Shown: positions 38,046 to 47,568 of the stretch, in pieces
How positions within the stretch are numbered: position 1 is the first letter of the stretch
Layout of the letters: every line of letters starts with the position of its first letter
Source of the DNA: CAVSLM01 sp963728895
GTDB taxonomy: Bacteria; Pseudomonadota; Gammaproteobacteria; JBBQDK01
Length of the DNA stretch: 64,000 nt
NCBI GenBank assembly: GCA_963728895.1
Contig: CAVSLM010000001.1
Span: 434,001-498,000 of the forward strand
Direction: 5' to 3'
Translations under genes and position numbers: made by a program
The notes under the pieces: generated by a model
What the model was told of the DNA's origin: nothing
Databases searched by the model: none
What the model saw: only the letters and a program-made list of their open reading frames with translations

Positions 38046-38864
38046 ATGACCCTCGTGGCCGCGATCCAGATGGCCTCCGGGCCGAACGTCAGCGCCAACC
38101 TGCTCGAGGCCGGGCGGCTCGTGAGCCGGGCCGTTGCTGCGGGCAGCAAGCTCGTGGTGCTCCCAGAGAACTTCGCCATGATGGGCATGGAGGAGAGCGA
38201 CAAGGTCGCGATACGCGAACAGCAGGGGCAGGGGCCGATCCAGGACTTCCTGGCCCATCTGGCGGCGAAACATGGAATCTGGCTGGTGGGAGGCACCATC
38301 CCCATGGTGGCCGGGGACGCAGGCAAGGTGCGCGCCGCCTGCCTGCTGTATGACGATCACGGGCGCTGCGTGGCGCGCTACGACAAGATCCATCTGTTCG
38401 ATGTGCACCTGGTGGATACGGGAGAGAACTACACCGAGTCCCAGACCATCGAGCCCGGCGGGGAAGTGGTGGTCGCCGACACACCCTTCGGGCGCCTTGG
38501 ACTGGCGGTGTGCTATGACCTGCGCTTCCCGGAACTGTTCCGGTGCATGGTCGACCGGGGCGTGGAACTGATCGCTGCGCCGTCGGCGTTCACTTCCATC
38601 ACCGGACGCTCCCATTGGGAAGTGCTGTTGCGCGCCCGTGCCATCGAGAACCTTTCCTATATTCTCGCCGGGGCCCAGGGCGGTTTCCATCTCAACGGCC
38701 GCGAGACCAACGGCGACAGCATGATCGTCGATCCGTGGGGTGTCATTCTCGACCGCCTGCCGCGCGGCTCGGGCTTCGTGTGCGCCGGTCTGGATCCGGC
38801 ACGCCTGAGCAGTACCCGCCGCAACTTTCCTGCCTTGCAGCATCGCCGCTTTCACTGTCAGTAA
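38046..38864 (+). CDS. nitrilase-superfamily amidohydrolase
   Basis: A 272-residue carbon-nitrogen hydrolase of the Nit1/YbeM type. The catalytic triad is visible as Glu in VVLPENFAM, Lys in RYDKIHLFD and Cys in AVCYDLRFPELF. The family includes deaminated-glutathione amidases, which is the likely activity but not provable here. The location between yhdP and tldD is conserved in Pseudomonas-like genomes. The 176-bp gap before it is AT-richer than its surroundings (around 37940-37990) and may hold a promoter. Confidence 0.9.
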   Translation: MTLVAAIQMASGPNVSANLLEAGRLVSRAVAAGSKLVVLPENFAMMGMEESDKVAIREQQGQGPIQDFLAHLAAKHGIWLVGGTIPMVAGDAGKVRAACLLYDDHGRCVARYDKIHLFDVHLVDTGENYTESQTIEPGGEVVVADTPFGRLGLAVCYDLRFPELFRCMVDRGVELIAAPSAFTSITGRSHWEVLLRARAIENLSYILAGAQGGFHLNGRETNGDSMIVDPWGVILDRLPRGSGFVCAGLDPARLSSTRRNFPALQHRRFHCQ

Positions 38865-39036
38865 AATCGAGGTCGGTGACAAACTCTGCCTGGTGCGCGG
38901 CCCGCGCGCGGCGCGTGTCCAACAGAATTCCCGCGCCTGGTGTCGGGGTGCAAGTACGGGGAGGAGCGACTAACATTACGGCTTCGAGTGCCGCCCGGCC
39001 TCTTGCCTACCCGACCCAGGAATTGGAAAACCATTC

Positions 39037-40488
39037 ATGAGCAGTGTCGCCAATCCCCTTGAGATTGCCCGCAGCCGTATCCTCGAGCCCTCCGGTATCG
39101 GAGACGCGGAGCTCGACCAGGTGTTCGGGAGGCTGCTGGGCCACGCGGTGGACGGCGGGGATCTCTATTTCCAGCTCAGCCGCCACGAGTCATGGGTGCT
39201 GGAGGACGGGATCGTCAAGGAGGGCAGCCACAACATCGAGCAGGGCGTGGGCGTGCGGGCGATCAGCGGCGAGAAGACCGGGTTCGCCTATTCGGATGAG
39301 ATCGTGCTCCCGGCGCTGCTGCAGGCCTCGCAGGCGGCGCGCGCCATCGCCAGCAGCGGCCGGCAGGGCCGCCTGCAGGCATGGCGCTCGCAGGCGGGAC
39401 ATGAGCTGTATCTGCCCGTGGACCCACTGGAGACACTGGGCGAGCAGGAGAAGGTCGACCTGCTGCAGCGTCTCGACGCCGAAGCGCGCCGCATCGATGC
39501 GCGGGTCACGCAGGTGATCGTGAGTCTTGCGGGCGTGCACGAAGTAGTGCTGGTGGCCTCGAGTGACGGCACGCTGGCGGCGGATGTGCGCCCGCTGGTG
39601 CGACTCAACGTCAGTGTCATCGCGACGGACAAGGACCGGCGCGAGCAGGGCAGCGCCGGTGGCGGCGGGCGGGTTGGTTACGGGTATTTCCTGGAACAGG
39701 ATCGTGGCATGGAGCTGGCCCGCGAAGCGGTGCGCCAGGCAGTGGTGAACCTGGATGCCGTGGCCGCTCCCGCCGGTACCATGGCCGTGGTGCTGGGGCC
39801 AGGATGGCCCGGGGTGTTGCTGCACGAGGCCATCGGCCACGGGCTCGAGGGCGACTTCAACCGCAAGGGCACTTCCGCCTTCGCCGGGCGTATGGGCGAA
39901 CAGGTCGCCTCCGTGCATTGCACGGTGGTCGATGACGGGACCTTGCCGCAGCGGCGCGGCTCGCTCAACGTGGACGATGAAGGCACGCCCAGCCAATGCA
40001 CGGTTCTGATCGAAAAAGGCATCCTGAAAGGATACATGCAGGATAAACTTAATGCCGGGTTGATGAACATGGCGGCCACCGGAAACGGCCGCCGCGAGTC
40101 CTTCGCACACCTGCCCATGCCGCGCATGACCAACACCTACATGCTGGCCGGAATACACGACCCACAGGAGATCATTGCCTCGGTGCCGCAGGGCTTGTAC
40201 GCGGTGAACTTCGGCGGCGGTCAGGTGGACATCACCTCCGGGAAGTTTGTGTTTTCCGCCAGCGAGGCCTACCTGATCGAGAACGGCAAAGTGACCCGGC
40301 CGGTGCGTGGTGCCACGCTGATCGGCAACGGCCCGGACGTGCTGACCCGGGTGAGCATGGTGGGCAACGATCTGGAGCTCGATGCCGGCGTCGGGACCTG
40401 CGGCAAGGAGGGCCAGAGCGTGCCGGTGGGCGTCGGGCAGCCGACGTTGCGCGTGGACGGTCTGACGGTGGGGGGCACGGGGGGTTGA
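39037..40488 (+). CDS. tldD: metalloprotease TldD
   Basis: Catalytic subunit of the TldD/TldE protease that trims unfolded or modified peptides. 483 residues with the zinc-binding motif HEAIGHGLEGDFN (His-X3-His, about residues 266-278) and the downstream conserved GTCGKEGQSVPVGVGQPTLRV. Its partner PmbA/TldE is encoded at 41229-42584, separated by yjgA on the other strand. Confidence 0.95.
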   Translation: MSSVANPLEIARSRILEPSGIGDAELDQVFGRLLGHAVDGGDLYFQLSRHESWVLEDGIVKEGSHNIEQGVGVRAISGEKTGFAYSDEIVLPALLQASQAARAIASSGRQGRLQAWRSQAGHELYLPVDPLETLGEQEKVDLLQRLDAEARRIDARVTQVIVSLAGVHEVVLVASSDGTLAADVRPLVRLNVSVIATDKDRREQGSAGGGGRVGYGYFLEQDRGMELAREAVRQAVVNLDAVAAPAGTMAVVLGPGWPGVLLHEAIGHGLEGDFNRKGTSAFAGRMGEQVASVHCTVVDDGTLPQRRGSLNVDDEGTPSQCTVLIEKGILKGYMQDKLNAGLMNMAATGNGRRESFAHLPMPRMTNTYMLAGIHDPQEIIASVPQGLYAVNFGGGQVDITSGKFVFSASEAYLIENGKVTRPVRGATLIGNGPDVLTRVSMVGNDLELDAGVGTCGKEGQSVPVGVGQPTLRVDGLTVGGTGG

Positions 40489-40572
40489 GCACCGGTACGC
40501 TCCGACCAATTCCGCCAAAATCCCTTGCACTTATGGGAAACGGATGGGAACAGGGATGAGTGTACGTGTCTC

Positions 40573-41094
40573 TCAATCCGCAGCCGGCGCATCGCCCGGA
40601 TCGAGCAAGGTGCGCAGATAGCGGAACAGCGCGCGGGCCGCGCGCGGCGGGCGCGTCTGGCTCCGTTCTTCCGCGGCCTCGCGCATCAGCCTGCGCAACT
40701 GCGCGGTGTCCGTCCCGGGGAAGCGCTGCTCCAGCTCGTCCAGCGCGGCTTCGTCTTGCTGCAGCAGGCGGTTACGCCATGCTTCGACGCGGCGCAGGTG
40801 CGCGGCTTCACGCCGGTCCTGTCCCTGCAAGCGCTGCAATGCCGCGCGGATCGGCTCGGCATCGATCTGGCGCATGAGCCGTCCCACATACTGCAGCTGG
40901 CGCCGGCGCCCTCCCCGCTGGTGGATGCTGCGGGCAAGCTCGAGCGCCTCGCGCAGCTCCGTTGGCATGGGCACGCGGTCGAGCTGGGCGGCGTTCAGGT
41001 CGAGCAGGGATTCGCCCAGCACCTGGAGCGCGAGCATGTCGCGCTTGCGCTTCGATTTGCTTGGTATATCAGTCATTTCTACGTCTTTGCTCAT
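40573..41094 (-). CDS. yjgA: ribosome-associated protein YjgA/DarP
   Basis: A 173-residue DUF615 protein, highly charged and helical (SKSKRKRDMLALQVLGESLLDL, VPMPTELREALELAR, RRQLQYVGRLMRQID). The homologue is a factor in late 50S assembly. Two nearby starts are possible (41094 and 41076), both with poor SD. It is divergent from pmbA and convergent with tldD. Confidence 0.9.
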   Translation of the reverse strand: MSKDVEMTDIPSKSKRKRDMLALQVLGESLLDLNAAQLDRVPMPTELREALELARSIHQRGGRRRQLQYVGRLMRQIDAEPIRAALQRLQGQDRREAAHLRRVEAWRNRLLQQDEAALDELEQRFPGTDTAQLRRLMREAAEERSQTRPPRAARALFRYLRTLLDPGDAPAAD

Positions 41095-41228
41095 CTGTCG
41101 TATGAGAGCATAAAGATGAAGATGATACGCCCGCAGGCAACGAATTGCCCACTGTCGGCCCGGGGCCAGTCGCTGCTGCTTCGAATCCACTCGGCGCGTG
41201 CGTCGCCGGACGAACAATGAGGATTGCC

Positions 41229-42584
41229 ATGGCGGAACCAGCGGTATCGAGTAGCGAGCAGGTGATTCCCGACCAGCAGCAGTTCGAGGGGCTGGTCTCC
41301 TCCTTGCTGCAGCAGGCGCGCGCGGCCGGCGCCAGCGCGGCCGAGGCGGCGGTCAGCTTCGAGTCCGGGCTTTCGGTCAGCGTGCGCCTCGACGAGGTGG
41401 AGACCCTCGAGTATCACCGCGACCGCGGGTTGGGTGTGACGGTGTACTTCGGAAAACGCAAGGGTTCGGCAAGCACCTCGGACCTGAGCCGGGCCGCCAT
41501 CGGCGACACGGTGCGGGCCGCCTGTGCGATCGCCCGCTACACGACCGAGGACGCCTATGCGGGGCTTGCCGATCCCGAGCGCCTGGCGCGCGAGGTACCG
41601 GATCTGGCGTTGTGCCACCCCTGGCCGCTGGAGGCGGAGCAGGCCATCGAGATTGCCCGGCGCTGCGAGCGGGCGGCGCGCGCCGACGCCCGGATCACCA
41701 ACTCCGAGGGTGCGAGCGTATCGAGCCATCGCGGACTGCGCGTATACGGCAACACCAACGGCTTCATCGGTGGCTATCCCAGCACCCGGCACAGCATCAG
41801 CTGCGCGGTGATAGGCGAGAAGGACGGGGCCATGCAGCGTGACTACTGGTACAGCGTGGCGCGCGATGCGGGCGCACTGGAGGATGCGGCGGCGATCGGC
41901 CGGCGAGCGGCCGAGCGTACCGTGCGCCGGCTGGAATCGCGCCGGCTGTCCACACGTCAGGTGCCGGTGGTGTTTGCCGCGGAAGTGGCGACCAGCCTGT
42001 TCGGGCATTTCATCGCCGCGGTGCGGGGTGGCAGCCTCTACCGCAAGGCCTCCTTTCTGCTGGACCATTTGGGACGTCAGGTCTTCCCCGAGTTCGTGCG
42101 TATCCACGAGCAGCCCCATCTGCCCGGGGCGCTCGGCAGCGCGCCGTTCGACAATGAAGGTGTCGCCACCCAGCCGCGCGACCTGGTCCGCGACGGCGTG
42201 CTGCAGGGCTACGTGCTCGACAGCTATGCGGCGCGCAAGCTCGGCATGCAGACCACCGGCAACTCCGGCGGCGTGCACAACCTCACCGTCGAGACCGGCC
42301 CCCTCGATCTCGCCGGGCTGCTGCACGAAATGCGCTCGGGATTGCTGGTTTGCGAGCTGATGGGGCAGGGCGTCAACACCGTCACCGGCGATTACTCGCG
42401 CGGCGCCGCGGGCTTCTGGATCGAGGGCGGAGAAATACAGTATCCGGTGGAGGAGATCACCATCGCCGGCAACCTCCGCGACATGTTCCGCCGCATCACC
42501 GCCATCGGTACCGACGTGGAGCTGCGCGGCAACCTGCGCACCGGCTCGGTGCTGATCGAGCGCATGACCGTTGCCGGCGACTGA
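41229..42584 (+). CDS. pmbA: TldD partner protein PmbA/TldE
   Basis: A 451-residue TldD-like protein that lacks the HEAIGH zinc motif (here FGHFIAAVRGGSLYRKASFL). It forms the non-catalytic half of the TldD/E heterodimer. The ending GFWIEGGEIQYPVEEITIAGNLRDMF is the family signature. ATG 41229 has GAGG six bases upstream, which decides against the in-frame ATG at 41217. Confidence 0.94.
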   Translation: MAEPAVSSSEQVIPDQQQFEGLVSSLLQQARAAGASAAEAAVSFESGLSVSVRLDEVETLEYHRDRGLGVTVYFGKRKGSASTSDLSRAAIGDTVRAACAIARYTTEDAYAGLADPERLAREVPDLALCHPWPLEAEQAIEIARRCERAARADARITNSEGASVSSHRGLRVYGNTNGFIGGYPSTRHSISCAVIGEKDGAMQRDYWYSVARDAGALEDAAAIGRRAAERTVRRLESRRLSTRQVPVVFAAEVATSLFGHFIAAVRGGSLYRKASFLLDHLGRQVFPEFVRIHEQPHLPGALGSAPFDNEGVATQPRDLVRDGVLQGYVLDSYAARKLGMQTTGNSGGVHNLTVETGPLDLAGLLHEMRSGLLVCELMGQGVNTVTGDYSRGAAGFWIEGGEIQYPVEEITIAGNLRDMFRRITAIGTDVELRGNLRTGSVLIERMTVAGD

Positions 42585-42696
42585 CCCGCCACGCGCGGTT
42601 CCGGCGCCGCATACGCGCGCATGCCTGGCGCGTTGGATGGTGCAGCGCGATACGTCACGCACCACCACCGCGTCACGGTCGCGAGCCGGAAACCGA

Positions 42697-44061
42697 TCAG
42701 GTCAGGAACAGCGTTCCCAGGCCGAGGAAGGTCATGAAGCCGACCACATCGGTGACCGTGGTCAGCACCACGCCGCCGGCAAGCGCCGGATCGATGCCGA
42801 GCCTGCGCTGGGCCAGGGGGATCAGCACGCCGGCAAGCGCCGCACAAAGCAGATTGATGGCCATGGCCGCGGCGATGATGGCACCGATGCGGTAATCGTG
42901 GAACCACAGGATGGCGACGCTGGCGACCACCAGCGCCCACATGGCTCCGTTCAGCAGGCCCACGGAGATCTCCTTCACTATCAGCCATCGGGCGTTGGCG
43001 TGCCCAATCTGTCCCAGGGCGAGGCCGCGCACCACCAGGGTGAGCGTCTGGCTGCCGGCGATGCCGCCCATACTGGCGACGATCGGCATCAGCACGGCGA
43101 GCGCGACCACGCGCTGAATGGTGCTTTCGAACAGTCCCACCACCCATGAGGCCAGGAAGGCGGTCGCCAGATTGATGCCGAGCCACACCGCCCGGCGCCG
43201 CGCGCTCGGGATCACGGGCGCGAACATGTCCTCGTCGACGCTGAGGCCCGCCATGCTCATCAGCGAGGCATCCGCCTCGTCGCGGATCACGTCCACCACG
43301 TCATCGATGGTGATGCGTCCCAGCAGCTTGCCGTTGTCGTCCACCACCGGCGCGGAGATCAGGTCGCGGTCCTCGAAGCGCTGCGCCACCTGCTTGGCCT
43401 GCATGGTGGCGGGGATGCCCTCCACGTCGCGTTCCAGCACCTCGGCGACGGTCAGGCTGGGGTCGCGGGTGAGCAGTGTGGTGAGTGGCAGCACGCCCAG
43501 AAAACGGTCGTAGCGGTTGACCACGATCAGGCTGTCGGTAAGCTCCGGAATCTCGCCGCGCAGGCGCAGGTAGCGCATCACGACGTCCAGGGTCACGTCG
43601 GCGCGCACGGTGATGGTGTCGGTGTTCATCAGACCGCCGGCGCTGTCCTCGGGGTAGGAGAGCACCGCTTCCAGGCGCTGGCGGTTCTGCTTGTCCATGG
43701 AGCGCAGCACTTCGCGCATCACGGTGTGCGGCAGGTCCTGCACGATGTCCGCAAGATCGTCCAGATCCATGCGCTCGGTGGCCGCCACCAGCTCGTGGGT
43801 CTCCATCTCGCGGATCAGGTTGGCGCGCACCTCGTCGTTTACGTTCAGCAGCACCTCGCCGTCGTCCTCGGGATTGACCAGCTCCCAGGCGATCACACGC
43901 TGGTGCGGCGGCAGCGACTCCAGCAGATGGGCGATCTCGGCCGGATGCAGCGCGTTGAGCGTCTTGCGGAACTGCTGCAACGTGCCATGCTCGATGGCCC
44001 GGCTCAGGACCTGCAGGCGATCGTCGTCGCCGGTCTTGGGCTGCGTGGACTCTTCGGCCAT
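42697..44061 (-). CDS. mgtE: magnesium transporter MgtE
   Basis: A 454-residue Mg2+ channel/transporter. The cytosolic N-domain (LHPAEIAHLLESLP, repeated charged helices) is followed by two CBS domains (GGLMNTDTITV; LERDVEGIPATM; DLISAPVVDDNGKLLGRITIDDV) and five C-terminal transmembrane helices with the pore-region motif PIVASMGGIAGSQTLTLVVRGLALG. ATG 44061 has GAGGAG upstream. It lies 157 bp downstream of the EI gene on the same strand; this link to the PTS cluster is seen in Xanthomonadales-type genomes. Confidence 0.94.
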   Translation of the reverse strand: MAEESTQPKTGDDDRLQVLSRAIEHGTLQQFRKTLNALHPAEIAHLLESLPPHQRVIAWELVNPEDDGEVLLNVNDEVRANLIREMETHELVAATERMDLDDLADIVQDLPHTVMREVLRSMDKQNRQRLEAVLSYPEDSAGGLMNTDTITVRADVTLDVVMRYLRLRGEIPELTDSLIVVNRYDRFLGVLPLTTLLTRDPSLTVAEVLERDVEGIPATMQAKQVAQRFEDRDLISAPVVDDNGKLLGRITIDDVVDVIRDEADASLMSMAGLSVDEDMFAPVIPSARRRAVWLGINLATAFLASWVVGLFESTIQRVVALAVLMPIVASMGGIAGSQTLTLVVRGLALGQIGHANARWLIVKEISVGLLNGAMWALVVASVAILWFHDYRIGAIIAAAMAINLLCAALAGVLIPLAQRRLGIDPALAGGVVLTTVTDVVGFMTFLGLGTLFLT

Positions 44062-44218
44062 GAGCGCTCCTCGGGTGCTGCACCAGACGGCGGGCGGGAC
44101 CTGCGGAGGGAGGTCCGCGGGCGGCGCAAAGTGTAGCAAGGCCGCGGCGGAAAGGCATTCCGCCGTCGCGCGACAGGAAACCGGGAAAGGTGAGCAGCCG
44201 CGGCGCGCGTTGCCCCGT

Positions 44219-45958
44219 TCAGAGGTCGCGGTTCATCTCTTCGAGCAATGCCGTGACGGACTCGGCGTCGGTGCACTTCAGGACGCGCCGTGCGAGCTTG
44301 GCGAGCGTGGCGCAGTGGCTGCGATTGACCACGCTCTTCACCTCCAGTAGCGTCGCTGGGTACATGCTGAATTCGGCAAGGCCCAGGCCGAGCAGCAGAC
44401 GCGTGTAACGCACATCGCCTGCCATCTCGCCGCACATGGCCACCGGGATGCCGGCCTTGGTGCCGACCTGCACCACGTGCGCGATCAGCTGCAGCACGGC
44501 AGGGTGCAGCGGGTCGTAGAGATAGTTGACTTCGTTGTCCACGCGGTCGATGGCGAGCGTGTACTGGATGAGATCGTTGGTACCGATCGACAGGAAGTCC
44601 AGCGAGCGCGCGAACAGATGCGCCGCGATGGCAGCGGCGGGCACTTCGATCATGCCGCCCACCGGAATGTCGGGATTGAACACCAGTCCCTGGGCGGTGA
44701 GCTCACGCTTGCTCTCGTCGACGAGCTGTAGCACCTGGGTGAGCTCGCGCAGGTTCGAAAGCATGGGCACCATGAGCCGCACTGGACCATGGGCCGAAGT
44801 ACGCAGAATCGCGCGCAGCTGCGGGCGGAACAACGCCAGGTCCTTCAGGCACAGGCGGATGGCGCGCAGGCCCAGCGCCGGATTGCTGCATACCGGACGC
44901 GCATCGCGGTCGTCGAGGCGTTTGTCGGCGCCGAGATCCAGCGTGCGGATGGTGAGCGGTGCGCCCTGCAGCCCGCGCAGCACGCTCAGATAGTTGCCGA
45001 GCTGCTCCTCCTCGCCGGGCGGCTCGCTGCGGTTCATGAACAGCGATTCGGTGCGGTACAGACCGACGCCCGCGGCACCGGCGTGCACGGCGGCCAGGGT
45101 GTCCTCCGCCAGCTCGATGTTGGCCTCGAGCAGGATGGGCCGGCCGTCGCGGGTGATGGCGGGCTCGCAGCGCAGCCCGGCAAGCGCCTCGCGTTGGCGC
45201 CGGTCGTCGCGCTGCCGGCTGCGGAAATGCCGCAGCGTGCGCTCGTCGGGCTCCGCCAGCACGATACCTTGCGCCCCGTCGATCACCACCAGCTCGCCGT
45301 CGCGGACCAGCCGGCGCACATGCGCGACGCCCACCACGGCCGGAATGCGCAGGTTGCGGGCGATGATGGCGGTGTGCGAGAGGGGACCGCCGTATTCGGT
45401 GACGAAACCGGCGACGCCCTGATGCTGCATCAGGATGGCGTCGGCGGGGGTGAGGTCGTCCGCCAGCACCAGACAGCCCCTCAGCGGCGTGTCGATCCGC
45501 GTCGGGGCCTGCACTTCCTGGTTGAGCAGAATCCGCTGGATACGGTTTACCACGTGGTCGACGTCATCCTTGCGCGTGCGCAGATACGGGTCGTCCATCT
45601 CCTCGAACACCGTGACCAGGGCGTCGCGCTGCAGCTTCAATGCCCACTCGGCATTGCAGGCACGGGCCCGTATCAGTTTGGCCGGCGCGTCGGCGAGCGT
45701 CTCGTCCGCCAGCATCAGCAGATGGGTGTCGATGAAGGCGACGATGTCGGGGGGGGTGTTGCCCGGGATCTGGCTGCGGATGGCTTTCAGCTGGTTCTTG
45801 GCGCTGGCCACGGCGCCGCGGAAGCGTTCCACTTCCGCGTCCAGCAGCGCGCGGGGGATCGCATACTCGAGGATTTCCAGATCCCCGCGCTGCAGCACAT
45901 GAGCCTCGCCGATGGCGACCCCTCTGGAGACCCCGATGCCGGAAAGTACCAGACTCAC
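44219..45958 (-). CDS. ptsI: phosphoenolpyruvate-protein phosphotransferase (enzyme I)
   Basis: 579 residues, the classic EI length without the N-terminal GAF domain of PtsP. The phospho-His is in GGPLSHTAIIARNLRIP. The PEP-binding barrel has LNRSEPP-region residues FMNRS, RTLDLGADK, and the catalytic Cys in AMCGEMAGD. It would phosphorylate the HPr encoded just upstream. No sugar permease (EIIB/C) is present, so the chain probably serves regulation. Confidence 0.94.
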   Translation of the reverse strand: MSLVLSGIGVSRGVAIGEAHVLQRGDLEILEYAIPRALLDAEVERFRGAVASAKNQLKAIRSQIPGNTPPDIVAFIDTHLLMLADETLADAPAKLIRARACNAEWALKLQRDALVTVFEEMDDPYLRTRKDDVDHVVNRIQRILLNQEVQAPTRIDTPLRGCLVLADDLTPADAILMQHQGVAGFVTEYGGPLSHTAIIARNLRIPAVVGVAHVRRLVRDGELVVIDGAQGIVLAEPDERTLRHFRSRQRDDRRQREALAGLRCEPAITRDGRPILLEANIELAEDTLAAVHAGAAGVGLYRTESLFMNRSEPPGEEEQLGNYLSVLRGLQGAPLTIRTLDLGADKRLDDRDARPVCSNPALGLRAIRLCLKDLALFRPQLRAILRTSAHGPVRLMVPMLSNLRELTQVLQLVDESKRELTAQGLVFNPDIPVGGMIEVPAAAIAAHLFARSLDFLSIGTNDLIQYTLAIDRVDNEVNYLYDPLHPAVLQLIAHVVQVGTKAGIPVAMCGEMAGDVRYTRLLLGLGLAEFSMYPATLLEVKSVVNRSHCATLAKLARRVLKCTDAESVTALLEEMNRDL

Positions 45959-46040
45959 CGTGTCGTTCCCGTCGTTACCGACCTCGTAGTGTGCACCCGT
46001 GCAGTCAGCCGCGCATGAAGGGCGTCGGCGACTGCGCCAC

Positions 46041-46310
46041 TTACTCGTCCTCGCCGAAACGCGCCTCCACCAGTGCTTCCAGGTGGCGCAGCGCCTCCTG
46101 CTCGTCGTTGCCCGATACCGTCAGATCCAGTCGCGTTCCCTTGCCCGCGGCCAGCATCATCACGCCCATGATGCTCTTGCCGTTGACCTGGCGGGCACCG
46201 CGACTCAGCTGGATCTCGCTCTCGAAGCCGGAGGCGAGAGTCACGAACTTGGCGGCCGCGCGCGCATGCAGACCCAGCTTGTTCACGATGGTAATCTCTT
46301 TGCGCACCAC
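46041..46310 (-). CDS. HPr-family phosphocarrier protein
   Basis: About 89 residues. It has the His phosphorylation site LGLHARAAAKFV and the regulatory Ser region NGKSIMGVMMLAA, the target of HPr kinase, which is encoded 1.3 kb upstream. GTG start, one or four bases after the EIIA stop, so translation is coupled. It passes phosphate from EI to EIIA proteins. Confidence 0.93.
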   Translation of the reverse strand: MVRKEITIVNKLGLHARAAAKFVTLASGFESEIQLSRGARQVNGKSIMGVMMLAAGKGTRLDLTVSGNDEQEALRHLEALVEARFGEDE

Positions 46311-46311
46311 C

Positions 46312-46713
46312 TCAGTCTTCCGGATTGGCGCTGCACAGGAAGATGCCGTCGCCGCCACCGGAAAGCGCCTTCTGCGCCAGCTCGCGCAGTCCGAGACGCG
46401 GGTAGTTGAGCACCCGGATCAGCATGGGCAGGTTGACGCCGGCCACCACCATGACCCGGTCGCCGCATTGCAGGCGGCTGGCGATGTTGCCCGGCGTGGA
46501 GCCGTAGAGATCGGTGAGCACCAGCACGCCGTCCCCGTGGTCGAGTTCGGCGATCTTTCCGCTGGCCTGCGCGAGCAGCGCCTCGGGGTCGCTGTCCAGG
46601 GATACGGGGAGCGTCTCGGTGCTCAGCGGGCAGATGCTGAGCATGCCGGTGGCGGTGCGCAGCAGGTCCTCGCCGATGGCGTTGTGGGTGATCAGCAGCA
46701 GGCCGACGGTCAC
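46312..46713 (-). CDS. PTS EIIA component, mannose family
   Basis: A 133-residue EIIA-Man fold protein. The active-site His is in LLLITHNAIGEDL (about residue 9), and LVLTDLYGSTPGNIA is the conserved second loop. Without EIIB/IIC/IID it probably has a regulatory role with HPr and HPr kinase. The GTG start overlaps the rapZ stop (GTGA). Confidence 0.93.
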   Translation of the reverse strand: MTVGLLLITHNAIGEDLLRTATGMLSICPLSTETLPVSLDSDPEALLAQASGKIAELDHGDGVLVLTDLYGSTPGNIASRLQCGDRVMVVAGVNLPMLIRVLNYPRLGLRELAQKALSGGGDGIFLCSANPED

Positions 46714-47567
46714 GCGAGCTCCCGGTGGCGCGTCAGCACGCCGCTGCGCCAGCTTCGGAAGTGGCTGGCGAGGCGCTCGGCAAGGTAGACCGAGCGGTGC
46801 TGCCCGCCGGTGCAGCCCAGGGCCACGGTCATGTAGCTGCGGTTCTCCGCCTCGAAGCAAGGGATCCAGCTCTCGATGAAATCACGGACCGAGGCAAACA
46901 TCTCGCTCACCAGCGGCTGGGTCTCGAGGAAGGTTACGACTTCCCGGTCCAGGCCGGTCAGCGGGCGCAGCTGTGCATCCCAGTGGGGATTGGGCAGACA
47001 GCGCACGTCGAACACGAAGTCCACATCGCTCGGCACGCCGTGCTTGTAGCCGAAGGATTCGAAGGTCAGGGACAGCGCCCGGGTGGTGGAGGCCTCCAGG
47101 CGCTGGCGCACCAGCTCGCGCAGCTGATGGACGTTGGTGCGCGTGGTGTCGATGTAGATGCCCGCGTTGGCGGCCAGCGGTTCGAGCAGCTGGCGCTCCA
47201 GCCCGATGGCATCGGCCAGCGGCAGGTCGCGGCGCGTGAGCGGATGCTTGCGTCGGGTCTCGCTGAAGCGCTTGAGCAGCGTGTCGTCCTCCGCCTGTAG
47301 AAACACGATCTCGGCCTCCAGCCCGCTCGCGCGCAGCTCCTGCAGGATGCGCGGGAAGGTCTGCAGGTCTTCGGAACGGTTGCGCGCGTCGATGCCCACC
47401 GCCGCCTTTTCATAGAGGCGCTCGCCGGTGCTCACCATCTGGGCGGCGAAGGCCTGCAGCAAGCCGACGGGAAGGTTGTCGATGCAATAGTAGCCGAGGT
47501 CCTCCAGGGTATGGAGGAAGACGCTCTTGCCGGAGCCGGACAGTCCGCTGACGATCACCAGCCGCAT
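46710..47567 (-). CDS. rapZ: RNase adapter / nucleotide-binding protein RapZ
   Basis: 285 residues with P-loop GLSGSGKS (residues 8-15), the N-terminal ATPase-like domain (DLGYYCIDNLPVGLL) and the C-terminal domain (LTFESFGYKHGVPSDVDFVFDVRCLPNPHW; ALGCTGGQHRSVYLAE). In E. coli it guides RNase E to the GlmZ sRNA and so tunes glucosamine-6-phosphate synthesis. It follows hprK by one base. Confidence 0.95.
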   Translation of the reverse strand: MRLVIVSGLSGSGKSVFLHTLEDLGYYCIDNLPVGLLQAFAAQMVSTGERLYEKAAVGIDARNRSEDLQTFPRILQELRASGLEAEIVFLQAEDDTLLKRFSETRRKHPLTRRDLPLADAIGLERQLLEPLAANAGIYIDTTRTNVHQLRELVRQRLEASTTRALSLTFESFGYKHGVPSDVDFVFDVRCLPNPHWDAQLRPLTGLDREVVTFLETQPLVSEMFASVRDFIESWIPCFEAENRSYMTVALGCTGGQHRSVYLAERLASHFRSWRSGVLTRHRELA

Positions 47568-47568
47568 G